DNA from: Dyella_A sp035685805
Lineage (GTDB): Bacteria; Pseudomonadota; Gammaproteobacteria; Xanthomonadales; Rhodanobacteraceae
DNA: 64,000 bases
NCBI RefSeq assembly: GCF_035685805.1
Contig: NZ_DASSAB010000045.1
Coordinates: 170,738-234,737, forward strand
Reading direction: 5' to 3'
Shown: positions 9,043 through 20,486 of the stretch, in pieces
How positions within the stretch are numbered: position 1 is the stretch's first letter
Layout of the letters: each line of letters opens with the position of its first letter
Translations under genes and position numbers: made by a program
The notes under the pieces: generated by a model
What the model saw: only the letters and a program-made list of their open reading frames with translations
What the model was told of the DNA's origin: nothing
Database searches by the model: none

Positions 9043-9617
9043 TGGGCAACCGGCTGTCAAAGATCTACACCCGCACCGGCGACGACGGCAGCACCGGGCT
9101 GGGTGACGGCTCGCGGGTGGACAAGGATTCGCCCCGGGTCAGCGCCTACGGCACGGTGGACGAGCTCAACAGCACCGTGGGCATGGTGCTGGCATGCGAC
9201 GCGATGCCCGACGCGGTACGCGAGGCCCTCACCCAGGTGCAGCACGAGCTGTTCGACCTCGGTGGCGAGCTGTGCATCCCCGGCATGGCGATGATCGAAG
9301 AGAGCGACATCGCGCGCCTCGAGCAGGTGCTGGACAGTTTCAACGACCCGCTGCCGCCGCTGAAGGACTTCATCCTGCCCGGCGGCGGCATGGCGGCAGC
9401 CACCTGCCATCTCGCGCGCACCGTGTGCCGGCGCGCCGAGCGCGAGGTGGTCGCGCTCGGGCGGGTCGAGAAGGTTCGCCCGCAGGCGTCGCGCTACCTG
9501 AACCGGCTGTCGGACCTGCTGTTCGTGCTGGCGCGCGTGCTCGCTCGCGACAGCGGGCACGGCGAGGTGCTCTGGCAGCACGAGCGCCGGCGCAAACCTG
9601 CCGCCACCCACGACTGA
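9042..9617 (+). CDS. PduO-type ATP:cob(I)alamin adenosyltransferase
   Basis: Transfers the adenosyl group of ATP to cob(I)alamin to form adenosylcobalamin, in the cytosol. 191 aa, the usual size of single-domain PduO-type enzymes. The N-terminal ATP-binding motif is clear (KIYTRTGDDGSTGLGDGSRV, residues 7-26), followed by RVSAYGTVDELNS, and later the active-site helix region with LPGGGMAAATCHLARTVCRR and RYLNRLSDLLFVLAR. Shares one base with the stop of the upstream btuM, so uptake and adenosylation of B12 are coupled. The next gene, a deacetylase-like enzyme, follows after 7 bp and may be on the same mRNA. Confidence 0.93.
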   Translation: MGNRLSKIYTRTGDDGSTGLGDGSRVDKDSPRVSAYGTVDELNSTVGMVLACDAMPDAVREALTQVQHELFDLGGELCIPGMAMIEESDIARLEQVLDSFNDPLPPLKDFILPGGGMAAATCHLARTVCRRAEREVVALGRVEKVRPQASRYLNRLSDLLFVLARVLARDSGHGEVLWQHERRRKPAATHD

Positions 9618-9624
9618 CGCCTCC

Positions 9625-10545
9625 GTGCTGCGCCTGTACACCCACGAGAGCTGCCTGCGCCACGATCCGGGCGTCGGACATGCGGAATCGCCGCAGCGAC
9701 TGAGGGCGGTGCTGCAGGCGCTCGATTCAGATCGCTTTGCTGCCCTCGACCGCATCGAGGCGCCCCGCGCGACCCGCGACCAGCTGCTGCGTGTGCACGA
9801 GGCAGCACACGTCGATCGCGTGCTGGGCAGCGCGCCGGCCGAAGGCCGCCAGCAGCTCGATCCGGACACCTGGATGTCGCCGGGCTCGGACGAAGCCGGA
9901 CTGCGCGCAGCCGGTGCCGCCTGTGCAGCGGTGGACGCCGTGCTCGCGGGAGATGTTGCTCGCGCGTTCTGTGCGGTGCGGCCGCCCGGGCATCACGCCA
10001 CGCCAACCGAAGCGATGGGCTTCTGCCTGTTCAACTCGATTGCCGTGGCCGCCGCCCACGCGATGGCGCAGCACCGCCTTAAGCGCATCGTCATCGCCGA
10101 CTTCGACGTGCACCACGGCAACGGCACGCAGGACATCTTCGCCAGCGATCCGCGGGTGCTGTTCGTCTCCAGCCACCAGTCGCCGCTTTACCCGGAAACG
10201 GGCTTCGCGCACGAGCGCGGCGTGGGCAACATCATCAATGCGCCGTTGCCGCCCGGCAGTGGCTCGATGGAGTTCCGGCACACCTGGCACGATCAGCTGC
10301 TGCCGCAGATGCATGCCTTCAAGCCACAGCTGGTGCTGATATCGGCCGGCTTCGACGCGCACCGCGACGATCCGCTGGCCGACCTGCGACTGGGCACCGA
10401 AGACTACGCCTGGATCACCCACCAGCTGGTCGAGCTCGCACGCACTCATGCCGGCGGCCGCGTGGTCTCGTCGCTGGAGGGCGGCTACCATCTGCAGGCG
10501 CTGGCCGCCAGCGCAGCCGCGCATGTGGAAGCTCTGCTCGACTAG
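9625..10545 (+). CDS. Histone deacetylase-like amidohydrolase (class II HDAC/AcuC superfamily)
   Basis: Zn2+-dependent deacetylase superfamily protein, 306 aa. All core residues are visible: tandem His123-His124 in RPPGHHATP, the metal ligands Asp161 and His163 in IADFDVHHGNGTQD, Asp244 in SAGFDAHRDDPLADL, and the transition-state Tyr in SLEGGYHLQAL. MGFCLFNSIAVAA is typical of the class II-like bacterial group. GTG start at 9625 (only 7 nt after the upstream stop). The physiological substrate of such bacterial enzymes (acetylated proteins, polyamines or small molecules) cannot be told from sequence. Probably co-transcribed with btuM and the adenosyltransferase, though no shared function is evident. 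Confidence 0.9.
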   Translation: MLRLYTHESCLRHDPGVGHAESPQRLRAVLQALDSDRFAALDRIEAPRATRDQLLRVHEAAHVDRVLGSAPAEGRQQLDPDTWMSPGSDEAGLRAAGAACAAVDAVLAGDVARAFCAVRPPGHHATPTEAMGFCLFNSIAVAAAHAMAQHRLKRIVIADFDVHHGNGTQDIFASDPRVLFVSSHQSPLYPETGFAHERGVGNIINAPLPPGSGSMEFRHTWHDQLLPQMHAFKPQLVLISAGFDAHRDDPLADLRLGTEDYAWITHQLVELARTHAGGRVVSSLEGGYHLQALAASAAAHVEALLD

Positions 10546-10603
10546 CCGATTTGCAGCCGCTGGGTGACTGAATCGCACCGCCCCGGCGCCCGGCGCCGCC
10601 TGC

Positions 10604-10627
10604 CTGCTAGCGGCCGTTTCTGCTAGC
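10604..10627 (+). repeat. 8-bp direct repeat in the lptD upstream region
   Basis: CTGCTAGC occurs at 10604-10611 and 10620-10627, a 16-bp period, 34 bp before the lptD start. Each copy contains the palindrome GCTAGC. The second copy is followed by TTAACG. It lies where the lptD promoter or operator should be. Function unknown. Confidence 0.5.
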
Positions 10628-10660
10628 TTAACGAGCCCTTCCCGCCGACAGACTGCCATC

Positions 10661-13078
10661 GTGACGTTGACGCCGCGCCCGTTGCCCCCGCGCCGCCTGC
10701 TGGCGGTTGCTGCAGCCCTAGCCCTGATCGGCCCACCGCTTGCCGCGCAGACCGCGCCGGTCGACGCGACCACGCCGATGCCCGGTGCTGCGACGGGCGA
10801 GCCGACCTGTGCCCTCGGCTCGTTCCACTGCCCGGCGCGACCGATCAGCTACGCGATGTGCCGCCCGAACGCCTTGCTCGATTTCTACGACCCCGGCCTG
10901 CCGCAGGACAGCAGCCTGCGTGACAGCGCGAACACCGCCGTGGACGCGGAGCGAGTGGACAGTTCGGAGCAGGCCCGGTATCTGCTGACGGGCCATGTGC
11001 GCATGCAGCGCGCCGATCAGCTGCTGCGCGCCGATCGCGTCGACTACAACGACCAGACCACCGACTACGACGCGCGCGGCAACGTCCGCTATCAGGATGC
11101 CGGGCAGCTTTTTTCGGCCAGCCATCTGCGCGGCAACAGCGAGGGCAAGCGCGGGGTGGCCGACGATGTCACGTATCAGCTGCTGCAGTCGCGCGGCAAC
11201 GGCGTGGCGCGCCAGGCGACCCTGCTCGACACGCAGCACAGCGAGTACGAAGGAGTTACCTACTCCACCTGCGACGTCGGCCATCGCCTGTGGGAAGTAC
11301 GTGCGAAGAGCATGCGACTGGACAAGACCACCGGCGTCGGGGTAGCCCGTGGCGCCACCATGCGTTTTGCCGACGTGCCGTTTCTCTACCTGCCGTACCT
11401 CAGCTTTCCGATCGACGACCGCCGCAAGAGCGGCTTCCTGGCGCCGACCTTCGGCAACTCCAGCCACTCCGGCTTCATGGCCAGCGTGCCGTACTACCTC
11501 AACCTGGCGCCGAACTACGACGCCACGCTGGAACCGCGCATCTACACCCAGCGGGGCGCCATGCTGGCGGGCGAGCTGCGCTACCTGTTCCCGGGCACGA
11601 GCGGACAGCTCAATTTCGAGTATCTGGCGAAGGACCACGGCGAGAGCCTCGCCACGTCCGATCTCGACACGCAGGGGAAGCAACGCTACTTCCTGAGGTT
11701 CATCGACAAGACCCGCCTGGGCGGCCCCTGGGTATTCAGCACGCGCATCAACCGCGTTTCTGATGCCAATTACCTGCACGATTTCAGCAATGACATCTAT
11801 ACCGCGGCGACGAGATCGCTATCGTCCAATGCTTATGTTCTGGGCTCGGGCAACTGGTGGAGCGCTTCGCTGGGCGTGGACAGCTACCAGAACGCCGATC
11901 CGTTCCTGAGCGATCGCAGCCTGCAATACAAGCGCTGGCCGCGCGCCACGCTCAACCTCGATGTGCCGCTGGCATCGTGGCTGGAGTTCGGCATGGACAA
12001 CGAGGCGGTGAGCTTCCGCAAGAACGGTTTCGTCGAAGGCGAGCGAGTTGATCTCTACCCGTATCTTGCCAGCGATTTCCAGGGCGCGGCGTGGTTCGTG
12101 CGGCCGAAGCTGGCGTATCGCTACACCGGCTATCAGCTGGACACCAACTACTCGCGCTATGGCTACAGCGGGTTGCTGCGAGGGAATCAGCGCTCGCCTT
12201 TCGAACAGCGCAGCCCCAGTCGCTCGCTTCCGATCGCAAGTATCGATGCCGGCCTGATCTTCGATCGCGACGCCACGCTGTTCGGCTCCAGCTACACCCA
12301 GACGCTGGAGCCCCGCCTGTATTACCTGTATGTGCCGTATCGGGACCAGGCGAACCTGCCGATCTTCGACACGCGCCTGCTGAGCTTCGATTACTGGCAG
12401 CTGTTCTCGCCCAACCAGTTCTCCGGCGCCGATCGGCAGATGAACGCGAACAACCTCACCGGCGCGCTTACCTCCCGCCTGCTGGACGAAAACGGCGTGG
12501 AACGCTTCTCCGCCAGTCTCGGACAGATCCGCTACTTCAATCCGCAGCGGGTGCAGTTGCCAGGCCGCCCGACCACCGACTGGACCGGCTCGGACTACGT
12601 GGCACAGGTGGCGGTGCAGCTGAACGACCAGTGGCGGGCGAATTCGTCCTACCAGTGGAACCCCAACACGCGGCTGACCGACCTGGGGGCGCTGGCGCTG
12701 CAGCGTCGGATCAAGGGCGACGGCATCCTCAACTTCTCCTACCGCTTTCGTCGCACCCCCGGCACCAACAATCCGCTGCTGGAACAATACGACGCCTCCA
12801 CGGTCTACCCCGTGTCCGAGCGCTGGCGCCTGCTGGCGCGCTGGACCTACTCGGTCAAGGACCGGCGCACGGTGGAGGCATTGGCCGGGCTGCAATACGA
12901 GAGCTGCTGCGTGATCGTCAGCCTGGTTGGACGGCACTACGTCGACGAATACAACGTCGTCGCCACCCGCCCGGAAAGCAACAACGCGGTGATGTTCGAA
13001 CTGCAGTTCAAGGGCCTTGGCGCGTTCAATGGCCAAGCCGAGGACTTTTTGCGCCGTGGTATTCTTGGCTATCAATAA
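10661..13078 (+). CDS. lptD: LPS-assembly outer membrane protein LptD
   Basis: Beta-barrel component of the LptDE translocon that inserts lipopolysaccharide into the outer leaflet; essential in most Gram-negatives. 805 aa with GTG start and a signal peptide (hydrophobic LLAVAAALALIGPPLAAQ, cleavage near residue 30). The N-terminal OstA/LptA-like domain spans roughly residues 100-260 (ARYLLTGHVRMQRADQLLRA, then YRGD-type beta repeats), followed by the barrel. Cysteines fit the LptD disulfide pattern: a cluster near residues 48, 53 and 64 and a Cys-Cys pair in YESCCVIVSLVGRHY near the C-terminus. First gene of the lptD-surA-pdxA-rsmA-apaG-apaH cluster, the same order as in E. coli; SurA, encoded next, is the chaperone that delivers LptD to the outer membrane. 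Confidence 0.95.
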   Translation: MTLTPRPLPPRRLLAVAAALALIGPPLAAQTAPVDATTPMPGAATGEPTCALGSFHCPARPISYAMCRPNALLDFYDPGLPQDSSLRDSANTAVDAERVDSSEQARYLLTGHVRMQRADQLLRADRVDYNDQTTDYDARGNVRYQDAGQLFSASHLRGNSEGKRGVADDVTYQLLQSRGNGVARQATLLDTQHSEYEGVTYSTCDVGHRLWEVRAKSMRLDKTTGVGVARGATMRFADVPFLYLPYLSFPIDDRRKSGFLAPTFGNSSHSGFMASVPYYLNLAPNYDATLEPRIYTQRGAMLAGELRYLFPGTSGQLNFEYLAKDHGESLATSDLDTQGKQRYFLRFIDKTRLGGPWVFSTRINRVSDANYLHDFSNDIYTAATRSLSSNAYVLGSGNWWSASLGVDSYQNADPFLSDRSLQYKRWPRATLNLDVPLASWLEFGMDNEAVSFRKNGFVEGERVDLYPYLASDFQGAAWFVRPKLAYRYTGYQLDTNYSRYGYSGLLRGNQRSPFEQRSPSRSLPIASIDAGLIFDRDATLFGSSYTQTLEPRLYYLYVPYRDQANLPIFDTRLLSFDYWQLFSPNQFSGADRQMNANNLTGALTSRLLDENGVERFSASLGQIRYFNPQRVQLPGRPTTDWTGSDYVAQVAVQLNDQWRANSSYQWNPNTRLTDLGALALQRRIKGDGILNFSYRFRRTPGTNNPLLEQYDASTVYPVSERWRLLARWTYSVKDRRTVEALAGLQYESCCVIVSLVGRHYVDEYNVVATRPESNNAVMFELQFKGLGAFNGQAEDFLRRGILGYQ

Positions 13079-13117
13079 TCTCTCCATCGTCCGATGGCGA
13101 TCGAAGGCACCGTACTG

Positions 13118-14473
13118 ATGAAGCAACCTCTCGCGCTGTTCCTGTTCGCGATCGCCGCCGCGGCCGTGACGCCCGCCCACGCACAGCTGCTGCCGCAGGC
13201 GTCGCAGGAGGCGCCCGCCGGGACGCAGCCGCTCGACCGGATCGTGGCGGTGGTCGACGATGGCGTGATCCTGCAGAGCGAGCTGGATGATGCCGTGCGT
13301 GCCATCCAGCAGCAGTACGCCAGCAGTCCGGGCCAGTTGCCGCCGATCAACGTGCTGCGGCGGCAGGTGCTGGACCGGCTGATCCTGATGCGGCTGCAGG
13401 TGAACAAGGCCGATGAGCAGGGCATCCGCGTCTCCGACGCCGACATCAACCAGGCGGTGGCCGGCGTGGCGCAGCAGAACAAGCTGACGCCCGAGCAGCT
13501 GCGCGCTGCGGTGGAACAGAGCGGCGCCAGCTTCGCCAGCTTCCGCCAGCAGCTTGCCGAACAGATCACGGCACAGCGGCTGCATGAAAGCGTTGTGCGC
13601 GATACGGTGCAGATCACCGACAGCGAGATCAGCAACCTGCTCAGCAGCCCGGGCTACAAGGCGGGCGAAGTGCATCTGGCGCATATCCAGATCAGCATTC
13701 CCGCCGGCGGTACCGCGGCCGATATCGAAGCTGCACAGAACAAGGCGGCCGAGGCGATCAAGGCGATCCAGGGCGGGATGGATTTCAAGGCCGCGGCGAT
13801 CCGCTACTCCGACGCCCAGGACGCACTGGACGGCGGCGACCTGGGCTGGCGCCGGATGGACGAGATCCCGCCCGCATTCACCGACACGATCGCCGCGATG
13901 AAACCGGGCGACGTCACGCCGGCTCTACGCGGCCCGACCGGCTTCAACATCCTGAAGCTGGAAGGCCAGCGCCAGCCCGAGCGGCAGATGGTCACCGAGT
14001 ACCACGCCCGGCAGATCCTGATTTCGCCCAGCGAGCTCGTCACCGAGCAGCAGGCGCAACAGAAGGCGCAGGAACTGTACGACCGCATCGTCAACAAGCA
14101 TGAGGACTTCGCGAAGCTGGCGAAGGAGAACTCCAAGGACGACACCACTGCCAACGCCGGTGGCGACATGGGCTGGTTTGCGCAGGACGCCTGGGGCAGC
14201 ACCGTCGCCCAGCAACTGGCGGCGCTCAAGCCGGACCAGGTGTCGAAGCCATTCCAGAGCCAGGCCGGTTGGCACATCATGCAGCTGCTCGGAACGCGCC
14301 AGGCCGATCGGACCGACGAGATTGCGCGAAACCAGGCGCGCCAGGCGATCGGCAACCGCAAGGCCGAGCAGGCTTACGACGACTTCCTGCGTCAGCTCAA
14401 GGCGAGCGCCTACATCAAGGTGTTGGTGCCGGAGCTGCGTGATCCCGGCCAGTCCGACGACACGACCTCCTGA
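13118..14473 (+). CDS. surA: Periplasmic chaperone / peptidyl-prolyl isomerase SurA
   Basis: Chaperone for outer membrane protein biogenesis, 451 aa from the preferred ATG at 13118. That start gives a proper signal peptide (MKQPLALFLFAIAAAAVTPA, cleavage after AHA) with GAAGG about 12 nt upstream; an ATG 24 nt earlier is possible. N-terminal SurA domain from about residue 40 (DRIVAVVDDGVILQSELDDA), then two parvulin domains: PPIase 1 at ~184-277 (EVHLAHIQIS, GDLGWRRMDEIPPAF) and PPIase 2 at ~295-390 (EYHARQILIS, GGDMGWFAQDAW), and a C-terminal helix that completes the chaperone core. 39 bp after lptD, 3 bp before pdxA. Confidence 0.96.
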   Translation: MKQPLALFLFAIAAAAVTPAHAQLLPQASQEAPAGTQPLDRIVAVVDDGVILQSELDDAVRAIQQQYASSPGQLPPINVLRRQVLDRLILMRLQVNKADEQGIRVSDADINQAVAGVAQQNKLTPEQLRAAVEQSGASFASFRQQLAEQITAQRLHESVVRDTVQITDSEISNLLSSPGYKAGEVHLAHIQISIPAGGTAADIEAAQNKAAEAIKAIQGGMDFKAAAIRYSDAQDALDGGDLGWRRMDEIPPAFTDTIAAMKPGDVTPALRGPTGFNILKLEGQRQPERQMVTEYHARQILISPSELVTEQQAQQKAQELYDRIVNKHEDFAKLAKENSKDDTTANAGGDMGWFAQDAWGSTVAQQLAALKPDQVSKPFQSQAGWHIMQLLGTRQADRTDEIARNQARQAIGNRKAEQAYDDFLRQLKASAYIKVLVPELRDPGQSDDTTS

Positions 14474-14476
14474 GCG

Positions 14477-15478
14477 ATGTCCCAGGAGCGCCCACGGCCT
14501 CGCCTCGCGCTGACCGCCGGCGAGCCGGCCGGCGTGGGGCCCGAGCTGCTCGCACGCCTCGCATGCATACCGTTCGATGCCGAGTTGGTGGCGATCACCG
14601 ATCGCGCGCTGCTCGAACGGGCTGCGGCTCGCTGCGGACTGGATCTGCAACTGATCGACGAGGACGCCGCGGCACCGCCGCGCGCCAGCGCCGTGCAGCT
14701 TCGCGTGCGCCACGTGCCATTGGCGGTGGACGAGCGGCCGGGGCATCCTGACCCGCGCAACGCGCAGCATGTCCTGACCACGCTGGCCCTGGCAGCCGAC
14801 GGGTGCCTGGACGGCCGTTACGACGCGGTGGTCACGGCGCCGCTGCAGAAGTCGACCATCAACGACGCGGGTATCGCCTTCAGCGGGCACACCGAGTTCT
14901 TCGCCGATCGCGCTGGCGCGGACGTGGTGATGATGCTGGCCAGTCCGGAACTACGCGTGGCGCTGGCCACCACCCACTTGCCGCTGGCTGCCGTTCCCGC
15001 GGCGATCACGGCGCCGCGACTGACACGCGTGCTCCGCCTCGTGCACGCCGAGCTGCGCGGCAAGTTCGGTATCGACGCGCCGCGCATAGCCGTGCTGGGA
15101 CTGAATCCCCATGCCGGCGAAGGGGGTCATCTCGGTCGCGAGGAGATCGAGACGATCGTGCCGGTGATGCAGTTGCTGCGGGCCGAGGGCATGGATCTGC
15201 TCGGCCCGTTGCCGGCCGACACGGCGTTCGTGCCTGCCATGCGAGGACATTACGATGCGGTGCTGGCCATGTATCACGACCAGGGCCTGCCGGTGCTGAA
15301 GGCGGAGGCATTCGACCGTACCGTGAACCTGACCCTGGGTTTGCCGTTCATTCGCACCTCGGTGGACCACGGCACGGCGCTCGACCTGGCGGGGACCGGA
15401 CGCGCCGATCCCTCCAGCCTGATGGCGGCCGCCCGGATGGCACTGGAGCTGGTGCAGCGGGCGCGCGATCTGGCCTGA
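14477..15478 (+). CDS. pdxA: 4-hydroxythreonine-4-phosphate dehydrogenase PdxA
   Basis: NAD-dependent oxidation and decarboxylation step in the DXP-dependent pyridoxal 5'-phosphate pathway. 333 aa, normal length. Signatures: LTAGEPAGVGPEL at the N-terminus, APLQKSTINDAGIAFSGHTE (substrate phosphate and metal His), GLNPHAGEGGHLGREE, and MYHDQGLPVLKAEAFDRTVN with the metal-binding His, followed by VDHGTALDLAGTGRADPSSL. Begins 3 nt after the surA stop, so it is translated from the same operon. Confidence 0.96.
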   Translation: MSQERPRPRLALTAGEPAGVGPELLARLACIPFDAELVAITDRALLERAAARCGLDLQLIDEDAAAPPRASAVQLRVRHVPLAVDERPGHPDPRNAQHVLTTLALAADGCLDGRYDAVVTAPLQKSTINDAGIAFSGHTEFFADRAGADVVMMLASPELRVALATTHLPLAAVPAAITAPRLTRVLRLVHAELRGKFGIDAPRIAVLGLNPHAGEGGHLGREEIETIVPVMQLLRAEGMDLLGPLPADTAFVPAMRGHYDAVLAMYHDQGLPVLKAEAFDRTVNLTLGLPFIRTSVDHGTALDLAGTGRADPSSLMAAARMALELVQRARDLA

Positions 15479-15524
15479 GGCGCACTGTTCGCGATACCTG
15501 CACACATTCACACTCGAGCTCCTC

Positions 15525-16325
15525 ATGAACGCCCGTCCCAAGAAAAGCTTTGGCCAGCACTTCCTGCACGAGAAGCGCTATATCGAGCGCATCGTGAGCG
15601 CCGTCGCCCCGCGGGACGGCGACACGGTGGTGGAGATCGGCCCCGGAGAAGGCGCGCTCACCCTTCCTCTGCTGGCTGCAGCACGCCAACTTACTGCAAT
15701 CGAGCTGGACACCGACCTTATTCCCGCCCTCGCGGTTCGCGCCGCTGCCGTAGGCAAGCTGGAGATAATCCAGGCCGACGTGCTCAAGGTCGACTTCCGG
15801 ACCCTCGCCAAGCGACTGGGTGCTGCGCAGCTGCGTGTTGCAGGGAATCTGCCGTACTACATTTCAAGCCCGATCCTGTTTCACTGCGTCGAGCACGCTG
15901 ACGCGATCCAGGACATGCACTTCATGCTGCAAAAAGAAGTGGTGGAACGGATGGCCGCCGCGCCGGGCAGCAAGGTGTACGGACGGCTGTCGGTGATGCT
16001 GCAGCTGGCATGCCGGGTGACACCGCTGTTCGACGTGCCGCCGGAGGCTTTCCGGCCGCCGCCCAAGGTCGATTCGTCCGTGGTTCGACTGGTGCCACTG
16101 CCTCCGGCAGAACGCCATGATGCGGACCCCGAGCGGCTCTACAACATCGTGAAGGCAGCCTTCGCGCAGCGCCGCAAGACCTTGTCCAACGGACTCAAGC
16201 AGCAGATGAGCGCCGATGCGATCCGGCAGGCGGGCGTCGATCCCGGAGCGCGGGCCGAAACGCTGTCGCCGCAGGAATTCGTCAGTCTGGCAAAGGTCGC
16301 CGTCGCGCATGCGGAGCAAAGCTGA
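15525..16325 (+). CDS. rsmA: 16S rRNA dimethyladenosine methyltransferase RsmA (KsgA)
   Basis: SAM-dependent enzyme that dimethylates A1518 and A1519 in helix 45 of 16S rRNA late in 30S assembly. 266 aa. Motifs: KKSFGQHFL at residues 5-13, SAM-binding VVEIGPGEGALTLPL, the acidic AIELDTDLIP, and the catalytic GNLPYYISSPILFH (N-L-P-Y). Sits in the classical order between pdxA and apaG; 46 bp after pdxA. Loss of this enzyme in other bacteria gives kasugamycin resistance. Confidence 0.97.
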   Translation: MNARPKKSFGQHFLHEKRYIERIVSAVAPRDGDTVVEIGPGEGALTLPLLAAARQLTAIELDTDLIPALAVRAAAVGKLEIIQADVLKVDFRTLAKRLGAAQLRVAGNLPYYISSPILFHCVEHADAIQDMHFMLQKEVVERMAAAPGSKVYGRLSVMLQLACRVTPLFDVPPEAFRPPPKVDSSVVRLVPLPPAERHDADPERLYNIVKAAFAQRRKTLSNGLKQQMSADAIRQAGVDPGARAETLSPQEFVSLAKVAVAHAEQS

Positions 16326-16368
16326 AGCGGAGCGATCGCGGCCCGACCCGATGGCATCGGCAAGGCCG

Positions 16369-16374
16369 TACAAT
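16369..16374 (+). promoter_or_regulatory. Putative leaderless -10 box of apaG
   Basis: CGTACAAT with the hexamer TACAAT ending exactly 6 nt (CGCGGC) before the apaG ATG. There is no Shine-Dalgarno in that gap. It would give apaGH its own start in addition to read-through from rsmA. The core resembles the boxes before uup and rnpB. Confidence 0.5.
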
Positions 16375-16380
16375 CGCGGC

Positions 16381-16764
16381 ATGAATGCGAAATCCCCCTA
16401 CACGATCGATGTACGGGTCCAGACCCGCTTTGTCCCCGACCAGTCCAAGCCCGACGACAACCGTTTCGTCTTCGCCTATACCGTCACGCTGCGCAACGAG
16501 GGCCAGCTGCCGGCGCGCCTGATCACCCGTCACTGGGTCATCACCGACGCCAATGGGAAGGTCGACGAGGTGCGCGGCGACGGCGTGGTGGGCGAGCAAC
16601 CGTGGATCCGGCCGGGCGACGACTACGAATACACCTCCGGCGCGGTGCTTGAGACCGCCGTGGGCACGATGGCCGGCAGCTACCAGATGCTGGCCGATGA
16701 CGGCACCGAGTTCGACGCCCCCATCGCGGTGTTCACCCTGTCGATTCCGCGCACGCTGCACTGA
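16381..16764 (+). CDS. apaG: ApaG/Co2+-Mg2+ efflux-associated domain protein
   Basis: 127-aa single-domain ApaG protein with a fibronectin III-like beta-sandwich fold. Recognised by RVQTRFVPDQSKPDDNRFVF, RNEGQLPARLITRHWVITDA, VRGDGVVGEQPWIRPGDDYE and GSYQMLADDGTEFDAPI. The biochemical role is unsettled; the domain is associated with Mg2+/Co2+ phenotypes and pyrophosphate binding. The ATG at 16381 fits the family N-terminus, and a 55-codon upstream extension is rejected. Overlaps apaH by one base (TGATG). Confidence 0.95.
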   Translation: MNAKSPYTIDVRVQTRFVPDQSKPDDNRFVFAYTVTLRNEGQLPARLITRHWVITDANGKVDEVRGDGVVGEQPWIRPGDDYEYTSGAVLETAVGTMAGSYQMLADDGTEFDAPIAVFTLSIPRTLH

Positions 16765-17615
16765 TGGCCACCTACGCAATCGGCGACGTGCAGGGCTGCT
16801 ATCCGGAACTGCAACGCCTGCTGGAGAAGCTGCGTTTCGATCCGGCGCACGATCGTCTTTGGTTCTGCGGTGACCTGGTCAACCGGGGCGGCCAGTCGCT
16901 GGAGACGCTGCGGCTGATCCACGACCTGCGCGAGTCATGCGTGGTCACCCTGGGCAACCATGATCTCAGCCTGCTGGCCATCGCGCTGCGCAAGCCTGAT
17001 GCACAGGCACGGGTGAACCCCGAGTTGCGCTCGGTGCTGTTCGCCGATGACGCACCGGTCCTGTTCGAGTGGCTGCGCTCGCAACGCCTGCTGCATCACG
17101 ACGAGGCGCTGGGCTGGACGATGGTTCATGCCGGCCTGGCACCCATGTGGACCCTGCGCCAGGCGCAACGTTCGGCCCAGGAGGTGGAGCGGGAGCTTTC
17201 CAGCCCGCGCTACCCACGCCTGCTGAAGAACCTGTTCGGCAATCGCCCGGCGGCCTGGTCGAGCCGGCTCCAGGGCGTCGAACGTCTGCGTGCTTCGATC
17301 AACACGCTCACCCGCATGCGCTACTGCGACGTACAGGGCCGCATCGACTTCGAAGGCAAGGGCGTGCCCGGTACGCAGAAACCGGGCATGTATCCGTGGT
17401 TCGAGGTACCGGGCATGCGACGGCGCGAGACCCGCGTGGTGTGCGGCCACTGGTCCGCCCTGGGGCGATTCGCCGGTCTTGGCGTCTATGCCATCGACAC
17501 CGGCTGCGTGTGGGGAGGACAGCTCACCGCGCTGCGGCTGGACGGAGACGAGCCGAGCTATGTCACCGTCAATGCCGAGCCGCACCGCAAGCGCCCGCCG
17601 GGCGGCGAGGACTAG
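16764..17615 (+). CDS. apaH: Symmetrical bis(5'-nucleosyl)-tetraphosphatase ApaH
   Basis: Hydrolyses Ap4A to two ADP and also removes Np4 caps from mRNA in related bacteria. 283 aa, PPP-type metallophosphatase fold. The three metal-binding blocks are in order: GDVQGC (residues 7-12), FCGDLVNRG (~34-42) and LGNHDLSLLA (~66-75), with the His of the downstream block in MVHAGLAPMW and CGHWSALGRF. Last gene of the lptD cluster, closed by a large terminator hairpin 13 bp after the stop. Confidence 0.96.
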   Translation: MATYAIGDVQGCYPELQRLLEKLRFDPAHDRLWFCGDLVNRGGQSLETLRLIHDLRESCVVTLGNHDLSLLAIALRKPDAQARVNPELRSVLFADDAPVLFEWLRSQRLLHHDEALGWTMVHAGLAPMWTLRQAQRSAQEVERELSSPRYPRLLKNLFGNRPAAWSSRLQGVERLRASINTLTRMRYCDVQGRIDFEGKGVPGTQKPGMYPWFEVPGMRRRETRVVCGHWSALGRFAGLGVYAIDTGCVWGGQLTALRLDGDEPSYVTVNAEPHRKRPPGGED

Positions 17616-17628
17616 TCACGCCGTCCCG

Positions 17629-17672
17629 GCAAACAAAAAAGCGGGGCCCGGGCCTCCCGCTTTCTTGTTTGC
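17629..17672. terminator. Bidirectional terminator between apaH and secA
   Basis: Long interrupted palindrome: GCAAACAA (17629-17636) pairs with TTGTTTGC (17665-17672) and AAAGCGGG (17638-17645) pairs with CCCGCTTT (17656-17663), around a loop that can itself pair (GCCC/GGGC). The outer A/T arms supply a U-tract in both directions. It lies between the convergent apaH (+) and secA (-). Confidence 0.88.
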
Positions 17673-17687
17673 CATGTTACCGATGGA

Positions 17688-20393
<2,706 letters not shown>

Positions 20394-20457
20394 CGATCAT
20401 CCGGATACTGGAGACGTGAAAGCCCACCAGCGTCGTGCCGGCCGAGCCAAACTCGCG

Positions 20458-20486
20458 ATGATACTAGGGTCACGCAGCTATCCCAA
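20458..20486 (-). promoter_or_regulatory. Sigma70-type promoter of secA
   Basis: On the minus strand: -35 TTGGGA (20481-20486), 17-bp spacer, -10 TATCAT (20458-20463). The predicted start lies about 57 nt upstream of the secA ATG at 20393. This gives secA a promoter separate from the M23 peptidase gene. Confidence 0.6.

Noticed and set aside
11819..13684. 621-codon open frame antisense to lptD and surA
   Set aside because: Shadow of two well-supported genes; low-complexity composition and no recognisable motif.
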